Position numbers and translations under genes: made by a program. Positions 59,101-61,513 of a DNA stretch of 61,513 nucleotides are shown here, piece by piece (position 1 is the first letter of the stretch; each line of letters begins with the position of its first letter). Origin of the DNA: Stagnimonas sp. GTDB taxonomy: Bacteria; Pseudomonadota; Gammaproteobacteria; Nevskiales; Nevskiaceae. The notes below the pieces were generated by a model, which saw only the letters and a list, made by a program, of their open reading frames with translations, did no database searches and had not been told where the DNA came from. The DNA lies in contig JAUYNO010000066.1 in NCBI GenBank assembly GCA_030696045.1, positions 1-61,513 of the forward strand, given 5' to 3'.

Positions 59101-60126
59101 TCAGCGATTCGCCGTCCGGAACTCCACCGGGCTCGTCCCGGTCCATTGCCTGAACGCGCGCAGGAAGCTCTTCTCATTGCGGAACCCGCACGCGGCGGCC
59201 ACCTGTTTCAGTGGCTTGCCGGTGCGATACAGCAGGTCTTTCGCGCGCTCGCAGCGCACCTCGTCCTTGATCTGCTGCAGGCTGGCCCCTTCCTCCTTCA
59301 GCTGCCGGTGCAAGGTGCGCGACGACATGTGCAGGAGGGCGGCGATCCCCTCGGCGCTGTGTGCCTGGCCGGGGTACGCGACCAGCGCCTGGCGCACCTG
59401 CTGCACCAGCAGCCGGTCGCGCCGGTATTGCAGCACGGTGAGGGGCAGCGCCCTTTGCAGCATCTGGCGCAGCGCCTTCTCGTCGCGCCTGAGCGGCAGC
59501 GCGAGATAACGCGCGTCGAAGCGGATTTCGGCACGCGCCGCGTCGAAATCCAGCGGCCCTGGGAACATGAATGAGTAGGCGTCGGCGTGGGCCGGCGCGG
59601 GGAAGGGAAATCTCGCCCCTTGCAGCGGGATGCGCGAGTCGATGTACCAGCAGGCGAGGCCATGGATGTTGCGCAGCACGTAGACCAGCATGAATTCGCG
59701 CGCCACACCGAGGTCGGCGTGCTCCTCCACGACGATGGCGGCGCTGTTGCCGCTCTCCACAAGCCCCAGGCGGATGTCGCCGGTCAGCAGCGCGTGGTGG
59801 CGGCACCAGCGTTTGAGCGCCACGCCCAGGTCCGGTGAGGGCAGGGAAGCGCGCGCGAGCATTCCGTAGCTGCCCCATGGCAGCTTGCGCGAGAAAGCGC
59901 CCAGGCCCTCGTCGTCGAGTTCCTGCATCGCTGCCCCGGACAGCACTTCCATTTGCCGCGCAGTGATGCGTGCGTCGGTCTGCTGCAGCTTCGCTGGCGT
60001 GATCTGTGCCATCTTCAGCAACTCGGACGGGTCTTGCCCGTAACGCCGGTACGCCGCCACGATGACCCGGGCGAATGCCATGGGCGTGGCGGCAGGAGCG
60101 GTGCTCGGCGGGCGGCGCGTGGGCAT
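59101..60126 (-). CDS. AraC-family regulator (arabinose-binding-domain/OruR-like)
   Basis: 341 residues from the ATG at 60126. The N-terminal domain (about 20-215) is the Arabinose_bd type seen in OruR and ArgR-like proteins ([57 protein letters not shown]). The C-terminal double helix-turn-helix is about 245-335 ([43 protein letters not shown], then [27 protein letters not shown]). It is divergent from the carboxylase gene and probably controls it. Confidence 0.9.
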   Translation of the reverse strand: MPTRRPPSTAPAATPMAFARVIVAAYRRYGQDPSELLKMAQITPAKLQQTDARITARQMEVLSGAAMQELDDEGLGAFSRKLPWGSYGMLARASLPSPDLGVALKRWCRHHALLTGDIRLGLVESGNSAAIVVEEHADLGVAREFMLVYVLRNIHGLACWYIDSRIPLQGARFPFPAPAHADAYSFMFPGPLDFDAARAEIRFDARYLALPLRRDEKALRQMLQRALPLTVLQYRRDRLLVQQVRQALVAYPGQAHSAEGIAALLHMSSRTLHRQLKEEGASLQQIKDEVRCERAKDLLYRTGKPLKQVAAACGFRNEKSFLRAFRQWTGTSPVEFRTANR

Positions 60127-60277
60127 GGGGAAGTGTGGGCCAAAGTGGCAGGATTTGCAACCCTGGTGTCGAACGGGGGAAGGCCGGAAAAACGGGCGGC
60201 GCGCTACCATGCCTGACGCCTGCCTGTGCCCCTATCCCGACCTGCCCCCGAGGGAAGGTAACGAATCGAGAGACCTT

Positions 60278-61513
60278 ATGCCCGCCCTGGAGACACAACT
60301 CAATCCCCGTTCCGCCGACTTCCAGGCCAACGCTGCCGCGATGCGCGCGCTGGTCGACGACCTCGCCGTGCAGGTCGCCAAGGCCGCCGAAGGCGGCGGC
60401 GAGGCGGCCCGGGCCAAGCACCTCGCGCGCGGCAAGCTGTCGCCGCGCGACCGGGTGGCGATGCTGCTGGACCCCGGCACGCCCTTCCTCGAACTGGCGC
60501 CGCTCGCCGGCTGGGGCCTGTACAACGGCGACGCACCCTGCGGCGGCATCATCGCGGGCATCGGGCGCGTCAGCGGCGTGGATTGCATGATCGTGTGCAA
60601 CGACGCGACGGTGAAGGGCGGCACCTACTTCCCGATCACCGTGAAAAAGCACCTGCGGGCGCAGGAGATCGCGCAGCAGAACCGCCTGCCCTGCATCTAC
60701 CTCGTCGATTCGGGCGGCGCCAACCTGCCCAACCAGGACGACGTGTTCCCGGACCGCGAGCACTTCGGCCGCATCTTCTTCAACCAGGCCAACCTGTCGG
60801 CGCAGGGCATCGCGCAGATCGCCGTCGTGATGGGTTCGTGCACCGCGGGCGGCGCCTACATGCCGGCGATGAGCGACGAAACCATCATCGTGAAGAACCA
60901 GGGCACGATTTTCCTGGGCGGGCCGCCGCTGGTGAAGGCGGCGATCGGCGAGATCGTCTCGGCCGAGGACCTCGGCGGCGGCGACGTGCACACACGCCTG
61001 TCGGGCGTGGCCGACCACCTGGCGCAAAACGACATGCACGCGCTCGCGCTGGCGCGCCAGGCCGTGGCCACCTTGAACCGCCCCAAGAACGTCGAGCAGG
61101 ACCTGCGCGAGCCGCGGCCGCCGAAGTACGACACGCGCGAACTGTACGGCGTGGTGCCCGCCGACACCCGCAAGCCCTACGACGTGCGCGAAATCATCGC
61201 CCGCATCGTCGATGCCTCGGAATTCCACGAGTTCAAGCAGCGCTACGGCACCACGCTGGTGTGCGGCTTCGCGCACATCGAGGGCATGCCCGTGGGCATC
61301 GTCGCCAATAACGGCATCCTGTTCTCCGAGAGCGCCCAGAAGGGCGCCCACTTCATCGAGCTGTGCTGCCAGCGCAAGGTGCCGCTGATCTTCCTGCAGA
61401 ACATCACCGGGTTCATGGTGGGCCGCAAGTACGAGGCCGAGGGCATCGCTCGCCACGGCGCGAAGATGGTGACGGCCGTGGCCACCGCCAGCGTCCCCAA
61501 GTTCACGATCATC
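60278..61513 (+). CDS. liuB: Methylcrotonyl-CoA carboxylase beta (carboxyltransferase) subunit, partial at the right edge
   Basis: 412 codons from the ATG at 60278 without a stop in the window, out of about 535 expected. [34 protein letters not shown] starts the biotin-dependent carboxyltransferase, followed by [56 protein letters not shown] and [37 protein letters not shown], the acyl-CoA-carboxylase blocks of MCC beta. It carboxylates 3-methylcrotonyl-CoA in leucine breakdown; geranyl-CoA carboxylase (AtuC) is a close alternative. The biotin subunit should follow. Confidence 0.9.
   Translation, partial: MPALETQLNPRSADFQANAAAMRALVDDLAVQVAKAAEGGGEAARAKHLARGKLSPRDRVAMLLDPGTPFLELAPLAGWGLYNGDAPCGGIIAGIGRVSGVDCMIVCNDATVKGGTYFPITVKKHLRAQEIAQQNRLPCIYLVDSGGANLPNQDDVFPDREHFGRIFFNQANLSAQGIAQIAVVMGSCTAGGAYMPAMSDETIIVKNQGTIFLGGPPLVKAAIGEIVSAEDLGGGDVHTRLSGVADHLAQNDMHALALARQAVATLNRPKNVEQDLREPRPPKYDTRELYGVVPADTRKPYDVREIIARIVDASEFHEFKQRYGTTLVCGFAHIEGMPVGIVANNGILFSESAQKGAHFIELCCQRKVPLIFLQNITGFMVGRKYEAEGIARHGAKMVTAVATASVPKFTII

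Noticed and set aside
59174..61456. Minus-strand frame of 760 codons across the carboxylase and the AraC gene
   Set aside because: It is an antisense shadow of the carboxylase joined to a wrong frame of the AraC gene. No start signal and no domain.
1..61513. CRISPR arrays, rRNA, tRNA and insertion sequences
   Set aside because: No regularly spaced direct repeats, no conserved rRNA stretches, no cloverleaf-like intergenic sequence and no transposase were seen by eye. A tRNA scan could still be run.

Overview
The window is a continuous, gene-dense, high-GC stretch of bacterial chromosome. About 67 protein genes can be supported. I saw no rRNA, tRNA, CRISPR array, insertion sequence or prophage block. 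Two Bug-type tricarboxylate-binding proteins, a BpeEF-OprC/CeoAB-OpcM-like efflux locus, phasin-like and PHB-depolymerase-like proteins and a Comamonadaceae-style hairpin repeat point to a betaproteobacterium of the Comamonadaceae (Ramlibacter/Variovorax-like). This placement is inference, because no taxonomic marker gene is present.

Layout. 1-6.4 kb: a Tat-exported GH5 glycosidase cut by the left edge, a glutathione transferase, an acyl-CoA ligase coupled to a glyoxalase-II-like hydrolase, small exported proteins, and a methyltransferase plus cupin pair. 6.6-9.7 kb: a large BTAD/ATPase/TPR regulator divergent from that pair. 9.7-17.2 kb: a phasin-like and an SRPBCC protein, galactarate dehydratase garD with a Bug binding protein, an orphan peptide-type binding protein, and an orphan MlaF-like ATPase. 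17.2-20 kb: a PHB-depolymerase-like esterase with a ribbon-helix-helix protein preceded by a 28-bp palindrome, divergent from an RlmN/Cfr-family radical SAM paralogue. 20-28.7 kb: mixed housekeeping, lipoprotein and small membrane genes, including an AtuA-type pair followed by a second Bug protein.

28.7-36.5 kb is the most striking region. Eight minus-strand genes, six of whose seven junctions are 4-base overlaps, encode an FAD oxidoreductase, DUF1365, a cyclopropane-synthase-like methyltransferase, a chalcone-isomerase-like protein, an MFS carrier, a DUF3833 lipoprotein, an SDR and a SnoaL-like protein. They diverge, across an AT-rich island, from a MerR regulator carrying both signature motifs of the CarH/LitR coenzyme-B12 photoreceptors. 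I infer a light-induced membrane-lipid modification operon.

36.6-45 kb: a ketopantoate-reductase-like and mandelate-racemase-like pair, a NarL-type two-component system, small proteins, a berberine-bridge-type oxidase and a glyoxalase-fold protein. 44.4-52.3 kb: LysR regulator, LlpE-like hydrolase, and an RND adaptor, pump and outer-membrane channel, a locus equivalent to Burkholderia bpeT-llpE-bpeEF-oprC. 52.4-61.5 kb: a lipoprotein, a LysE exporter, 6-phosphogluconate dehydrogenase, a candidate small RNA or long leader with a CRP/FNR-type promoter, an XRE-like regulator, a class IV aminotransferase, and an AraC regulator divergent from a methylcrotonyl-CoA-type carboxylase beta subunit that runs off the right edge.
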